This document shows positions 50,642 through 59,792 of a DNA stretch of 64,000 nucleotides, in pieces. Every line of letters starts with the position of its first letter. The stretch's first letter is position 1. A program made the translations under genes and the position numbers. The notes under the pieces are model-generated. The model did no database searches. It saw only the letters and a program-made list of their open reading frames with translations, and was not told where the DNA came from. Origin of the DNA: an uncultured Litoreibacter sp. (GTDB taxonomy: Bacteria; Pseudomonadota; Alphaproteobacteria; Rhodobacterales; Rhodobacteraceae); contig CANLUY010000001.1 of the NCBI GenBank assembly GCA_947494435.1, forward strand, positions 186,001-250,000, given 5' to 3'.

Positions 50642-52179
50642 GCCAACCGAACCGGTTGATGCGGGGCTTTGCCACCGTTGGGTTATGGACGCTTTTGTCG
50701 CGTATCTTTGGGTTTGTGCGCGACGTTCTGATTGCAGGCTTCTTAGGTTCGGGGCCTGTTGCCGAAGCCTTCCTCATCGCATTCTCTCTGCCGAATATGT
50801 TCCGCCGTTTCTTTGCAGAAGGCGCGTTCAACATGGCCTTTGTGCCCATGTTCTCGAAGAAAGTCGAAAGCGGTGACGGCCCGCATGAATTTGCGAGGGA
50901 CGCGTTTACAGGACTTGCGACACTGCTGATTGCGTTCACCGCAATTGCACAGATATTCATGCCCGCGCTTGTTTTGTTGATGGCTTCTGGTTTTGCCACA
51001 GACGAGAGATTGGAACTTGCCACCCTTTTTGGAAGGATCGCCTTTCCCTACATATTGTTCATTTCTCTGGCCGCCTTGCTTTCCGGTGTGCTGAACGCAA
51101 CAGGGCGGTTTGTGGCGGCTGCCGCTGCACCCGTCCTGCTCAATGTTCTATTCATCACCGCAGTGACCTGCGCCTATTACGCGGGTTGGGATATTGGACT
51201 AACGCTCGCTTGGACTGTCCCCATCGCGGGTATTGCCCAATTGGCCCTTGTCTGGGTCGCCGCTGCGCGCGCGGGATATCGGTTGATCCCGACAATGCCG
51301 CGCATGACGCCCGAATTGAAACGGCTGGCTATCATCGCCGCCCCTGCCGCTTTGGCGGGTGGGGTTGTGCAGATCAACTTGTTGGTCGGGCGCAATGTCG
51401 CCAGTTGGACTGAAGGCGCAATTGCTTGGGTCAATTACGCGGATCGGCTGTATCAGTTGCCTTTGGGTGTCGTTGCTATTGCAATTGGTGTTGTGCTTTT
51501 GCCTGAGCTGTCACGACGTCTTCAAGCCGGTGACACGGCGGGGGGGCGGGACGCATTAAGCCGCGCGGCAGAGGTTGCTTTGGCTCTCACCCTTCCCTGC
51601 GCGGTTGCGTTGATCGTGATCCCCGGTCCGATGGTTTCAATCCTGTTCGAACGGGGGCAATTCAGCGCGGATGATGCCGCCGCAACAGCGCTTGCTGTCG
51701 CCGTTTATGGCTTGGGTCTTCCTGCGTTTGTCTTGCAGAAGATCTTTCAGCCGCTCTATTTCGCGCGGGAAGACACCAAGCGCCCATTCAAGTTTGCTGT
51801 CGTTTCGATGGTCGTCAACGCAGTCGTGGCGGTAGGGCTTTGGGCCTATCTCGACTACCTTGCAGCGGCGCTCGCAACGAGCCTTGCAGCGTGGTCCATG
51901 GCTTGGCTCTTATGGCGCTATTCACGCGACTTCGGTGAGGCTGCCTCTTTTGATCAGCGATTCCGGACGCGACTGCCACGTATTACTCTCGCATCGCTTC
52001 TTCTGGGTGTCGTTCTTTATGTGCTAATGCTCGTCTTGAACCCGCTGCTGGAAACAGAAGGCTGGCGCTATGCAGCCCTCGCTATCTTGCTGATTTTGGG
52101 TGGCGTGTCTTATGCCGTTCTCGGTCGAGTGGTTGGGGCTTTCAAGCCAGCTGAGTTGAAAGCCGCAATGCGCCGCTAG
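50638..52179 (+). CDS. murJ: Lipid II flippase MurJ
   Basis: The 513-residue protein has about 14 membrane helices and MurJ phrases: RGFATVGLWTLLSRIFGFVR, ALPNMFRRFFAEGAFNMAFV-like SLPNMFRRFFAEGAFNMAFV, and FSADDAAATALAVAVYGLGL. It moves lipid II across the inner membrane for wall synthesis. Its ATG overlaps the glnD stop, and its stop overlaps the convergent rhomboid-like gene by four bases. Confidence 0.95.
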   Translation: MSQPNRLMRGFATVGLWTLLSRIFGFVRDVLIAGFLGSGPVAEAFLIAFSLPNMFRRFFAEGAFNMAFVPMFSKKVESGDGPHEFARDAFTGLATLLIAFTAIAQIFMPALVLLMASGFATDERLELATLFGRIAFPYILFISLAALLSGVLNATGRFVAAAAAPVLLNVLFITAVTCAYYAGWDIGLTLAWTVPIAGIAQLALVWVAAARAGYRLIPTMPRMTPELKRLAIIAAPAALAGGVVQINLLVGRNVASWTEGAIAWVNYADRLYQLPLGVVAIAIGVVLLPELSRRLQAGDTAGGRDALSRAAEVALALTLPCAVALIVIPGPMVSILFERGQFSADDAAATALAVAVYGLGLPAFVLQKIFQPLYFAREDTKRPFKFAVVSMVVNAVVAVGLWAYLDYLAAALATSLAAWSMAWLLWRYSRDFGEAASFDQRFRTRLPRITLASLLLGVVLYVLMLVLNPLLETEGWRYAALAILLILGGVSYAVLGRVVGAFKPAELKAAMRR

Positions 52180-52868
52180 CGCCTTTGGCGGAGCTTGGCC
52201 ACGACACGCTGCCATCCGCCGGGGCTTACGATGAAAGACAGAAGAAACCCCGTCACGAAGCCCGCAACGTCAGCAATCCAGTCGTAGCCTGCCCCGAATA
52301 AAACGCCGAAGACCAATTGTACCGCGAGCAGGATGCCGATCAGCGTAAAAGCCCGCATGGAGTTTGCGCCAACGGCGGCGAGATTGACCCACAACAGGAA
52401 GGTGAATGCGCCGATCAAACCGTAGGCTCCAGGATACCCCCCGAACAGCCAAGTTTCCTGCGGAACCAATGTCGCAAAGACCAGCGCACCAACAATTGAG
52501 GATACAAAGAAGACGGCAAGAAAGGCAAAAGAGGAGAAGACTTCTCCGACGGCCTTACCGATAGCCAGCACGATCACCACAGCAAAGATCGCGTGAGTGA
52601 AGGAGCCATGCAGAAACGGATAAGTCACAAAGCGGATCATGTGCTCCGCGGGGAAGATGCCGTTGTCTAGCATGAACTGCCAGACGGGCGGCAGGAAGGC
52701 ATAGTCTTGCAAGGCGGCTAAGCGCCAGCCGATCGCGCGTGCCCCGCCAGCCAAGCCGCTTTCCCCAAGCTGCAACACGATTTCGACCGCAGCCATCACC
52801 ATGGCGAGGGCAACGACGACGGGCGGCAGGGCGTTGAAGGGGCTTTCGTCGGCGTTTGGGTTGTACAT
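52176..52868 (-). CDS. Rhomboid-family membrane protein lacking both catalytic residues
   Basis: ATG at 52868 has GGAG eight bases upstream; the long frame beyond it overlaps trpS. The 230-residue protein has six hydrophobic helices, the rhomboid entry RFVTYPFLHGSFTHAIFAVV (residues 79-98), and the core GLIGAFTFLLW. Where active rhomboids have GxSG before this core, this protein has GYPG (residues 144-147, Pro in place of Ser). In the last helix the His is replaced by Asp (WIADVAGFVTGFLLSF, Asp200). It is therefore likely not a protease but a pseudo-enzyme binding membrane helices. Confidence 0.87.
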   Translation of the reverse strand: MYNPNADESPFNALPPVVVALAMVMAAVEIVLQLGESGLAGGARAIGWRLAALQDYAFLPPVWQFMLDNGIFPAEHMIRFVTYPFLHGSFTHAIFAVVIVLAIGKAVGEVFSSFAFLAVFFVSSIVGALVFATLVPQETWLFGGYPGAYGLIGAFTFLLWVNLAAVGANSMRAFTLIGILLAVQLVFGVLFGAGYDWIADVAGFVTGFLLSFIVSPGGWQRVVAKLRQRR

Positions 52869-52943
52869 CTGGCTGCTCCGGTTGACCTCGGTTTTGCGCC
52901 TAGGTAAGCGACTATGACGATGAAATCCAGATGGAGGCCTGTC

Positions 52944-53957
52944 ATGGCCGATCAATTCACACCACGCGTCTTTTCCGGCATCCAACCTTCGGGTGGCCTG
53001 ACGCTGGGCAATTACCTTGGCGCGATCAAACGCTTTGTCGACATGCAAGCGGCAGAGTTCGAGACGATCTACTGCATGGTGGACCTTCATGCGATCACCG
53101 TCTGGCAGGAACCGGCTGATCTGCGGAAGAACACGCGGGAGCTGTGCGCGGGCTTCATCGCTTCGGGCATTGATCCGAAACAGTCGATATTATTCAACCA
53201 AAGCCAAGTCCCGGAGCACACTCAGCTGGCTTGGATTTTCAACACCGTTGCCCGCATGGGGTGGTTGAACCGGATGACGCAGTTCAAGGACAAGGCAGGC
53301 AAGAACCGGGAGAACTCTTCTGTCGGCCTCTTTGCCTATCCTGCGCTGATGGCGGCGGACATCTTGATCTATCACGCGACCCACGTTCCGGTGGGCGACG
53401 ATCAGAAACAGCATGTTGAGCTGACCCGCGATATCGCGGCGAAGTTTAATCATGACTACGGCGTCGACTTCTTCCCGATCACGGAGCCGGTGATCGAGGG
53501 CGCCGCGACGCGGGTGATGAGCTTGCGGGACGGGTCGAAGAAGATGTCGAAGTCTGATGCGTCTGATATGAGCCGGATCAATATGACGGATGATGCGGAT
53601 GCGATTGCCCAGAAAATCCGCAAGGCCAGAACCGACCCTGAGGCGTTGCCGTCTGAGGCGGAGGGTTTGAAGGATCGGGCTGAGGCGCGGAACCTTGTGA
53701 ACATTTATGCGGCGCTGTCGGATCAAAGCGTGGATCAAGTGCTGAGCGATGTTGGAGGCAAGCAATTCTCTGAGTTCAAGCCGATGTTGGCTGATCTTGC
53801 TGTGACGAAGCTTTCTCCGATTTCGGGTGAGATGGCGCGGCTGATGGATCAGCCTGATGAGATTGATAAGATCCTGGCCCGAGGCTCTGAACGGGCCCGT
53901 GAATTGGCGGCGCCTATTTTGAAGAAAACCTACGAAATTGTCGGCATGGTTGGCTGA
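52944..53957 (+). CDS. trpS: Tryptophanyl-tRNA synthetase
   Basis: ATG at 52944 follows GGAGG at seven bases. The 337-residue class I synthetase has [20 protein letters not shown], with the HIGH-like motif, [12 protein letters not shown], and the [13 protein letters not shown] signature. It charges tRNA-Trp. The start is 75 bases from the divergent rhomboid-like gene. A 28-bp palindrome follows its stop. Confidence 0.97.
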   Translation: MADQFTPRVFSGIQPSGGLTLGNYLGAIKRFVDMQAAEFETIYCMVDLHAITVWQEPADLRKNTRELCAGFIASGIDPKQSILFNQSQVPEHTQLAWIFNTVARMGWLNRMTQFKDKAGKNRENSSVGLFAYPALMAADILIYHATHVPVGDDQKQHVELTRDIAAKFNHDYGVDFFPITEPVIEGAATRVMSLRDGSKKMSKSDASDMSRINMTDDADAIAQKIRKARTDPEALPSEAEGLKDRAEARNLVNIYAALSDQSVDQVLSDVGGKQFSEFKPMLADLAVTKLSPISGEMARLMDQPDEIDKILARGSERARELAAPILKKTYEIVGMVG

Positions 53958-53960
53958 TCT

Positions 53961-53988
53961 CAAGAATCCCCGCATGCGGGGATTCTTG
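53961..53988 (+). terminator. 28-bp perfect palindrome after trpS
   Basis: Starting four bases after the trpS stop, CAAGAATCCCCGCA is followed directly by its reverse complement. The core CCCCGCATGCGGGG is the same as that at 26018. It has no T-run after it, so it may stop transcription weakly or protect the 3' end. Confidence 0.6.
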
Positions 53989-54045
53989 TAACCTCCTGAT
54001 AAAAATACATCTTCCTAAAAATTAGCGAATTCTTTACTTTCCAGC

Positions 54046-54068
54046 GTTGGCCGCAAGAAGCGGCCAAC
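54046..54068 (-). terminator. Hairpin after the creatinase gene
   Basis: GTTGGCCGC and GCGGCCAAC pair over 9 bp with a five-base loop, 17 bases past the end of the creatinase gene on the minus strand. No T-run follows. Confidence 0.5.
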
Positions 54069-54084
54069 AGGAATAGATATCACA

Positions 54085-55314
54085 TCAGCCAATCACGTTG
54101 TGATCGGGACCATATGGAAAGCCAGTGATGTTCTCGTTGCCATCTTCCGTGATGATTAGAATGTCATGCTCTCTATAGCCCCCCGCGCCGGGCTGGCCCT
54201 TAGGGATGGTCAACATCGGCTCCATCGAGATCACCATGCCGGGTTCAAGCACGGTATCAATGTCCTCGCGGAGTTCCAGTCCGGCTTCGCGGCCATAGTA
54301 ATGGCTGAGAACACCGAAGGAGTGACCATATCCAAAGGAGCGGTATTGCAGCAGGTCGTGCTCGGCGAAGAATGCGTTGATCTTATGTGTCACTGCTGCA
54401 CAAGACGCGCCGGGTTTGAGCAGGCTCATCCCGTATTCATGCGCCGCGACATTCGCGTTCCAGATTTTGAGGCTGGCCTCATCCACGGTTTCAACAAAGA
54501 GGGTGCGTTCCAACGCGGTGTAATAGCCTGAGATCATCGGGAAGGTGTTGAGGCTCAGGATATCACCACGCTCCAGCGCGCGCGCCGTGACGGGGTTATG
54601 TGCCCCGTCAGTGTTGATGCCGGATTGAAACCAGACCCATGTGTCGCGATATTCCGCGTCTGGGAAACGACGGGCAATCTCAAGCTCCATCGCGTCGCGG
54701 CCTGCCATTGCCACGTCAATCTCACGTGCGCCCACTTTGATCGCGTCGCGGATTGCATAGCCGCCGACATCTGCGGTGGCGGCGCCCGCACGGATCAGAT
54801 CAAGTTCTGCCGGAGATTTATGGAACCGTTGGGTCATGATGAGCGGCGCGATATCGGTCTTGGCCGAAGGCCTCAGAAACTCATCCAGAAAGGCCATCTG
54901 AGAAATAGACAGATGATCGCCTTCAAAGCCGATCACTTTGTTCGGCCCTGTGACTGACAGGATTGCGCGCCAGTAATTGTTCCGCTGCCAATCGGTATAG
55001 GTGATGTTGTCCCCGTAGCACCGCCGCCATGGTTGGGCTGCATCAATGCCTGCGCTGAAGGTCACAGTATCGGTTGCTGTGACGACCTGCGCATATGGCC
55101 GCCCGAAGGCGCAATACAGAAAGCCGGAATAATACGCGACGTTGTGCATGGATGTGAGCACACAGGCGTCGATCCCGTTCTCTGCCATGATCGCGCGGAG
55201 CCCTGCCAGCCGGGCCTCATATTCGGCATCTGCGAAGGGCAGCAGTTTCTCACCTTGGTGAAAGCGGTAGAATTCTGGGCGCGCATGCCCGTTTACGTTG
55301 GATGTTCCGTCCAT
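54085..55314 (-). CDS. Creatinase-type M24 amidinohydrolase / aminopeptidase family protein
   Basis: ATG at 55314 follows AGGAG. The 409-residue protein has the two-domain pita-bread fold: an N-terminal domain with GIDACVLTSMHNVAYYSGFL and a C-terminal catalytic domain (AGREAIDVAMAG-like region at GAREIDVAMAGRDAMELEIA; FQSGINTDGAHNPVTARALE; FGYGHSFGVLSHYYGREAGL). The HNVAYYSGFLYCAFGR stretch is close to creatine amidinohydrolases, which split creatine into sarcosine and urea. A related dipeptidase role cannot be excluded. It stands alone between two strong hairpins and a transporter gene. Confidence 0.87.
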   Translation of the reverse strand: MDGTSNVNGHARPEFYRFHQGEKLLPFADAEYEARLAGLRAIMAENGIDACVLTSMHNVAYYSGFLYCAFGRPYAQVVTATDTVTFSAGIDAAQPWRRCYGDNITYTDWQRNNYWRAILSVTGPNKVIGFEGDHLSISQMAFLDEFLRPSAKTDIAPLIMTQRFHKSPAELDLIRAGAATADVGGYAIRDAIKVGAREIDVAMAGRDAMELEIARRFPDAEYRDTWVWFQSGINTDGAHNPVTARALERGDILSLNTFPMISGYYTALERTLFVETVDEASLKIWNANVAAHEYGMSLLKPGASCAAVTHKINAFFAEHDLLQYRSFGYGHSFGVLSHYYGREAGLELREDIDTVLEPGMVISMEPMLTIPKGQPGAGGYREHDILIITEDGNENITGFPYGPDHNVIG

Positions 55315-55542
55315 CGGTTTACTCCTGTTCAGGCCGCATATGGTCCGGTGAGGAGGGCTGCTGTTCGCGTTTGCACCTTCCCTCACCGCCCCATTGGCGG
55401 CAAAGCAAGATCCCGGCGTTCAGGATGGTTGGTGGGAGACTCTGATTGCAATGCAACCAGCGGCGACGCCATCGCCGCTCCCGCGCAAAGGGTTAAGCCA
55501 AACCGCGCTCGCAAATCAAGTGGGTGTTTTTTGGGGAAATGA

Positions 55543-56421
55543 CTATCCCTGTTTCGCCAGCCTGTCGCGCCACATGGTGTAAATGCCCGACGCGATGATG
55601 ATCGCGGCCCCCAGCAGTGTCAGGACATCCGGGCGTTCCCCGAAGAAGATCACCCCCAAAAGGAGCAGGAACAGCAACCGCGAATAGCGAAACGGTGACA
55701 CGACGGAGACTTCCGCCGTCCGAACGGAGGCGATGATTAGCAAATAGCCAACAGCCCCAAACCCGACCATTGCGGCAACGATCAACAGATTGGGGTCTTG
55801 CGGCAAAACCTGCCCTTCGCTGAGCAATGCCCAGATCACGGCCAGCGGGACAGCGGCGGCCATTGTGTAGGTTGCCAACGTGGCAGAGCCCATTTCAGGC
55901 GGCGTCAGTCGCGTGGTCAGATCGCGGCCTGCGAGGCCGAACATGGCCGCCACGGGCCAAAGGATATTGGCATCAAAACTGGCCGTGCCCGGACGGATAA
56001 TCAGCAGAACGCCCAAGAACCCGATGACAATCGCGCTCCACCGTCGCCAGCTGACTTTTTCGCCCAACACCAGAACCGCGCCCGCCGCCACGACCAGCGG
56101 TGTGGCCTGCAAGATCGCGCCCACGGTGGAAAGCGGCACGGCAGACAGCGCCATGACGATGCCGAAAGAGCCGCAAATCTCTGCGCAGTAGCGCAGCAGC
56201 ATCACACGAGAGAACGCAGCCCGGCTAAGCAGCGTTTCGCGGCGCAGTTTTGCAAGGATGAAGAAGATGACCAAACCACCGCCCATCAGCAGCACGGTGG
56301 TATGGGCTTGCGCCATTTGTCCGGTCGCGAGTTTCACGAACGTGTCGGCAATCGCGAAGGCCGCCATGGACAGCACCATCAGCCAGATGCCGCGGGAATT
56401 GTTATGGGTATCGGGGGACAT
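55543..56421 (-). CDS. EamA/DMT-superfamily transporter
   Basis: ATG at 56421 was chosen over the frame start at 56457. The 292-residue protein has ten helices in two EamA repeats (IWLMVLSMAAFAIADTFVKL; SFGIVMALSAVPLSTVGAIL; SPFRYSRLLFLLLLGVIFFG). It shares the fold but little detail with the transporter at 14281. It diverges from the aminotransferase gene. The substrate is unknown; 228 bases separate it from creatinase. Confidence 0.9.
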   Translation of the reverse strand: MSPDTHNNSRGIWLMVLSMAAFAIADTFVKLATGQMAQAHTTVLLMGGGLVIFFILAKLRRETLLSRAAFSRVMLLRYCAEICGSFGIVMALSAVPLSTVGAILQATPLVVAAGAVLVLGEKVSWRRWSAIVIGFLGVLLIIRPGTASFDANILWPVAAMFGLAGRDLTTRLTPPEMGSATLATYTMAAAVPLAVIWALLSEGQVLPQDPNLLIVAAMVGFGAVGYLLIIASVRTAEVSVVSPFRYSRLLFLLLLGVIFFGERPDVLTLLGAAIIIASGIYTMWRDRLAKQG

Positions 56422-56546
56422 AAAGTGTTCTCTCTTCTTGATCCCTCCTATGAGCATGCGCTGCCCGTCGCAAGCGCTTCGTGATGGCTGGACCTTCCGC
56501 GCAATCCCCCCTAGCCTTTTGGTTCAACCTTACGGAGCGCATCACG

Positions 56547-57410
56547 ATGGCCACCGGCACCCATATCAAAACCTTCTACAATGGCACATGGCATGACGGC
56601 GATATCGCGATCATCAATGGCGCGGATCATGGTGCGTGGCTGGGGACGAATGTGTTTGACGGGGCGCGCTACTTTGAGGGTGTGGCCCCTGATCTTGAGG
56701 CGCATTGCGCACGCGTCAACCGCTCTGCCGAGGCGCTGATGATTACGCCGACGCAGGATACCGCCCAGATGGTTGAGCAGGTCCGCGAGGGGCTTGAGAT
56801 GTATGCGCCCGATGCAGCCGTTTATATCCGGCCGATGTACTGGGCCTTGGATGGCGGCGAGTTGGGCGTTGATCCCAAACCCGGTGCCACGGGGTTTGCA
56901 CTGGTCTTGGAGCAAATCCCACTGGCCCCCGCAGATAAGGCGACCACTTTGACCACCACCCGGTTCCGCCGTCCGGTCATGGAAGATGCCGTGGTCGATG
57001 CCAAGGCCGGTTGCCTCTATCCCAACAACGCGCGGATGTTGCTTGAAGCACGCGCAAAGGGTTACGGCAACGCGCTGGTCGCTGATGCGTTGGGCAATGT
57101 GGCGGAGACGGCGACTGCGAACATTTTCATGGTCCGCGACGGGGAGGTTTTCACCCCTGCCCCCAACGGCACCTTCCTTGCCGGGATCACGCGGGCGCGG
57201 CATATGAAGCACCTGCGTGAGAACGGTATCCCCGTGCATGAGGACGTCCTGTCTTTCGATGATTTCCGCAGTGCTGATGAGGTCTTCATGACCGGCAATA
57301 TGAACAAGGTCACGCCGGTGATCGAATTTGACGGCACACATTACCAGCATGGCCCAATCACGAAGTCGCTGCGTGAGATGTATTGGGATTGGGCGCTGTC
57401 CGAAAAATAG
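56547..57410 (+). CDS. Class IV PLP aminotransferase (branched-chain aminotransferase-like)
   Basis: ATG at 56547 has GGAG upstream. The 287-residue fold type IV enzyme has HGAWLGTNVFDGARYFEGVA, the lysine that carries PLP in VDAKAGCLYPNNARMLLEA, ALGNVAETATANIFMVRDG and GTFLAGITRARHMKHLRENG. It resembles IlvE, but the class also includes D-amino acid transaminases and aminodeoxychorismate lyase. It transfers amino groups between small amino and keto acids. It precedes the rhodanese gene by 95 bases. Confidence 0.88.
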   Translation: MATGTHIKTFYNGTWHDGDIAIINGADHGAWLGTNVFDGARYFEGVAPDLEAHCARVNRSAEALMITPTQDTAQMVEQVREGLEMYAPDAAVYIRPMYWALDGGELGVDPKPGATGFALVLEQIPLAPADKATTLTTTRFRRPVMEDAVVDAKAGCLYPNNARMLLEARAKGYGNALVADALGNVAETATANIFMVRDGEVFTPAPNGTFLAGITRARHMKHLRENGIPVHEDVLSFDDFRSADEVFMTGNMNKVTPVIEFDGTHYQHGPITKSLREMYWDWALSEK

Positions 57411-57505
57411 GGGCGGCCCGAGGCACAGGCCCCATGCCTGTGGCGAGACGAAAGCGCGCGCCGCAGGCGCTCAATTTAACTGGATCACCCAAAACAGGAG
57501 CCGAT

Positions 57506-57883
57506 ATGAAAACCGCAAAAGACTATATGGAAGCCGCGAATGCGGCCGTGACCCGCATCCCCGGCGCTGAGGCCATTGCCAAACATGGCGCAGAGGGGGC
57601 CGTCTTTGTGGATGTGCGCGATTCAAGCGCTGTCGCCAAGACCGGCACCATCGCAGGGGCCGTCTGGGTGCCGCGTGGCATGCTGGAATTTGCCGCAGAT
57701 GAGGGTGGGCCCTACTACAACGACGCACTGACGAAAGACGCCGATCTCTATCTTGTCTGCGGTGCTGGCGGTCAGGCGGCACTGGCGGGCAAAACGCTGC
57801 AAGAGATGGGCTTCACCAAAGTGACCAATATTGGCGGTATCTCCGAATGGAAAGACGCGGGCGGCCCGATGCAGGACGGCTAG
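57506..57883 (+). CDS. Rhodanese-domain protein
   Basis: ATG at 57506 has AGGAG upstream. The 125-residue single-domain protein has the rhodanese entry GAVFVDVRDSSAVAKTGTIA, the AVWVPRGMLEF segment and the active-site loop LYLVCGAGGQAALAGKTL with its catalytic cysteine, then KVTNIGGISEWKDAGGP. It likely carries a sulfane sulfur between donors and acceptors. It precedes a universal stress gene. Confidence 0.9.
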   Translation: MKTAKDYMEAANAAVTRIPGAEAIAKHGAEGAVFVDVRDSSAVAKTGTIAGAVWVPRGMLEFAADEGGPYYNDALTKDADLYLVCGAGGQAALAGKTLQEMGFTKVTNIGGISEWKDAGGPMQDG

Positions 57884-57976
57884 GCTTTCGCCTCATCTGC
57901 GCTGTTGCGCCTTATCGGGGCATAGGTCATGATCGCCAATGCCCCGGTTGCGGGTGGCAAGACAAGGAAGCAAAGC

Positions 57977-58429
57977 ATGCGTAAGTTTTTGGTGGTTCTC
58001 GATGACAGCAAGGAATGCCTGAACGCCATGCGCTTTGCTGCGATGCGCGCCGCGCGGACAGGCGGTGGTGTCGAGGTCCTGGCTGTCATCCCACCGGAAG
58101 AGTTCAACCACTGGATCGGCGTCGGTGACATCATGCGCGGCGAGGCGCGTGAACGCATTCATGCCCATTTCGAGGTCTTCGCGAAATGGATGCGTGACAA
58201 ACAAGGTGTCGACCCCGAGTTGGTGATCCGCGAAGGAGAACCCGTCAAAGAGATCATCGCTCAAGTGCAGGACGACCCCGAGGTGGGCGTTCTAGTTCTT
58301 GGCGCAGGCACCGACGGCGGCCCCGGCCCCTTGGTCACCGAACTGTCCCGCAACTCCGGCTCCCTGCCGATGCCCATCACAATTGTGCCCGGAGACATGA
58401 GCAAAGAACGGCTGGAGGCGATCAGCTAA
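57977..58429 (+). CDS. Universal stress protein (UspA family)
   Basis: ATG at 57977 follows AAGGAAGC. The 150-residue protein has the Usp fold: MRKFLVVLDDSKECLNAMRF, then EVGVLVLGAGTDGGPGPLVT. The ATP-binding G-2x-G-9x-G(S/T) motif is only partly conserved, so ATP binding is uncertain. Such proteins are typically expressed in stress and starvation. A zinc-ribbon gene converges on it. Confidence 0.9.
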   Translation: MRKFLVVLDDSKECLNAMRFAAMRAARTGGGVEVLAVIPPEEFNHWIGVGDIMRGEARERIHAHFEVFAKWMRDKQGVDPELVIREGEPVKEIIAQVQDDPEVGVLVLGAGTDGGPGPLVTELSRNSGSLPMPITIVPGDMSKERLEAIS

Positions 58430-58574
58430 GTGTGCTTCGCCCCCAAGGTGAGCCCGCTTTGATCTCAGGATTAGGGCGAACCTGTGCAACCGCCCAACGG
58501 CGCATTTCCTACGCGCATGTTCGGAAGTTTGTCCGCTGTGCGGACTTTTCTGCCATCTGGTGTTGAGAATGAAG

Positions 58575-58979
58575 TTACTGTCGGGATGTTCGGAAGGGGT
58601 GGCCGGGGTTTCGGACAATGAAGTCGTCAACCTCTGAAAGTCGTTCAGGTAAAGGCTCTACGTCGGGATGACTTCTGTAGCTGTAAAATCGAAACCCAGC
58701 TTCCCAGAGCTTTCTAACTTTTTCCCACTGTTCGCTATCGTTTTTCTTGGGGACCTTAAAGGATCGGCCCATAATACTAACTGCTTGACCGCACTGCGGG
58801 CAGACGTGACTCTTCTCGTCAGGCAACATCTTCCAGGACTTTTTGCAGCCAAAGCAAGCGTGCGCAATCAAATAGTCGGAGCTGCGAGTTGGATTGACGT
58901 CCGGCGCACTCGGCAGCACTCTAGACCCGTTCGCGCGGCGCAGGGCCATTCGCCGAGCCTTTTCGTTTCCAGTAGCCAT
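58575..58979 (-). CDS. Small zinc-ribbon protein of unknown function, 134 residues
   Basis: ATG at 58979 starts MATGNEKARRMALRRANGSR, a basic N-terminus. The protein has one zinc ribbon: CFGCKKSWKM (Cys42 and Cys45) and CPQCG (Cys60 and Cys63). The remainder is polar with many aromatic residues (WEAGFRFYSYRSHP). I recognise no family; nucleic acid binding is the likely use of such a ribbon. The base composition is lower in GC than in its neighbours, and gaps of about 145 and 245 bases lie on each side, which hints at a gained gene. Confidence 0.7.
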   Translation of the reverse strand: MATGNEKARRMALRRANGSRVLPSAPDVNPTRSSDYLIAHACFGCKKSWKMLPDEKSHVCPQCGQAVSIMGRSFKVPKKNDSEQWEKVRKLWEAGFRFYSYRSHPDVEPLPERLSEVDDFIVRNPGHPFRTSRQ

Positions 58980-59224
58980 AAAGTGATCTTCGCACGCAAC
59001 GCGAAGGGTCCGCAATGGGCTCAAAGCGGTCATCATCAGGTATAACGATGCGTCGTGTTCCAAGAACTGCCTTGGTTTGTGACCCAGGGGAGTCGGATAC
59101 AAATATTTGCGGGCGGTACGTCGAGACCTTCACGGGATATCGTTGACTTAGAACAATTCTAATCTCTTGACGTTTTTACCTGCGGCCCTCATATTAAAAG
59201 CCTGATAGAAAAGGTCGGCCTCTT

Positions 59225-59782
59225 ATGTTTATCCAAACCGAATCCACTCCGAATCCTGCAACTTTGAAATTCCTGCCCGGCCAGGCCGTGCTGGAAGTTG
59301 GTACGGCTGATTTTCCGTCGGCTGACACAGCTGGTGATGCGCCGCTGGCGAAACGTATTTTCGCGGTTGAAGGTGTTACGGGTGTGTTTATGGGGTTGGA
59401 TTTTGTGACCGTCACCAAAGAAGATGCGGTGGAGTGGGATCATATCAAGCCGTCCATCCTTGGCGCGATCATGGAGCATTACCAATCGGGCGATGATGCA
59501 TTCACGGGTGCGGCCTCCTCCGGACATGCGGAGCATACGGGCGAGGATGGCGAGATTGTTGGCCAGATCAAAGAGCTTTTGGATACTCGTGTGCGCCCTG
59601 CTGTGGCGCAAGATGGAGGTGACATCACCTTCCACGGCTTTGAGCGCGGCGTGGTCTATCTGCATATGCAAGGCGCGTGCGCCGGCTGCCCGTCATCCAC
59701 TTTGACGTTGAAAATGGGCATCGAGAACCTGCTGCGCCATTACATCCCGGAAGTGCTGGAAGTGCGCCCAGTCGCCGCCTAG
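59225..59782 (+). CDS. nfuA: NfuA-type iron-sulfur scaffold protein
   Basis: The 185-residue protein has the Nfu N-terminal domain (MFIQTESTPNPATLKFLPGQ) and the NifU C-terminal domain with the CxxC cluster-binding motif (MQGACAGCPSSTLTLKMGIE). This order of domains marks the scaffold that delivers Fe-S clusters to apoproteins. The likely promoter, with TTGACG near 59167, lies just upstream. It precedes the GFA gene by 10 bases. Confidence 0.95.
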   Translation: MFIQTESTPNPATLKFLPGQAVLEVGTADFPSADTAGDAPLAKRIFAVEGVTGVFMGLDFVTVTKEDAVEWDHIKPSILGAIMEHYQSGDDAFTGAASSGHAEHTGEDGEIVGQIKELLDTRVRPAVAQDGGDITFHGFERGVVYLHMQGACAGCPSSTLTLKMGIENLLRHYIPEVLEVRPVAA

Positions 59783-59792
59783 GCGTCACCTG

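Noticed and set aside
52869-53090. Long N-terminal extension of the rhomboid-like gene
   Set aside because: It would be antisense to the start of trpS. The ATG at 52868 has a good Shine-Dalgarno sequence.
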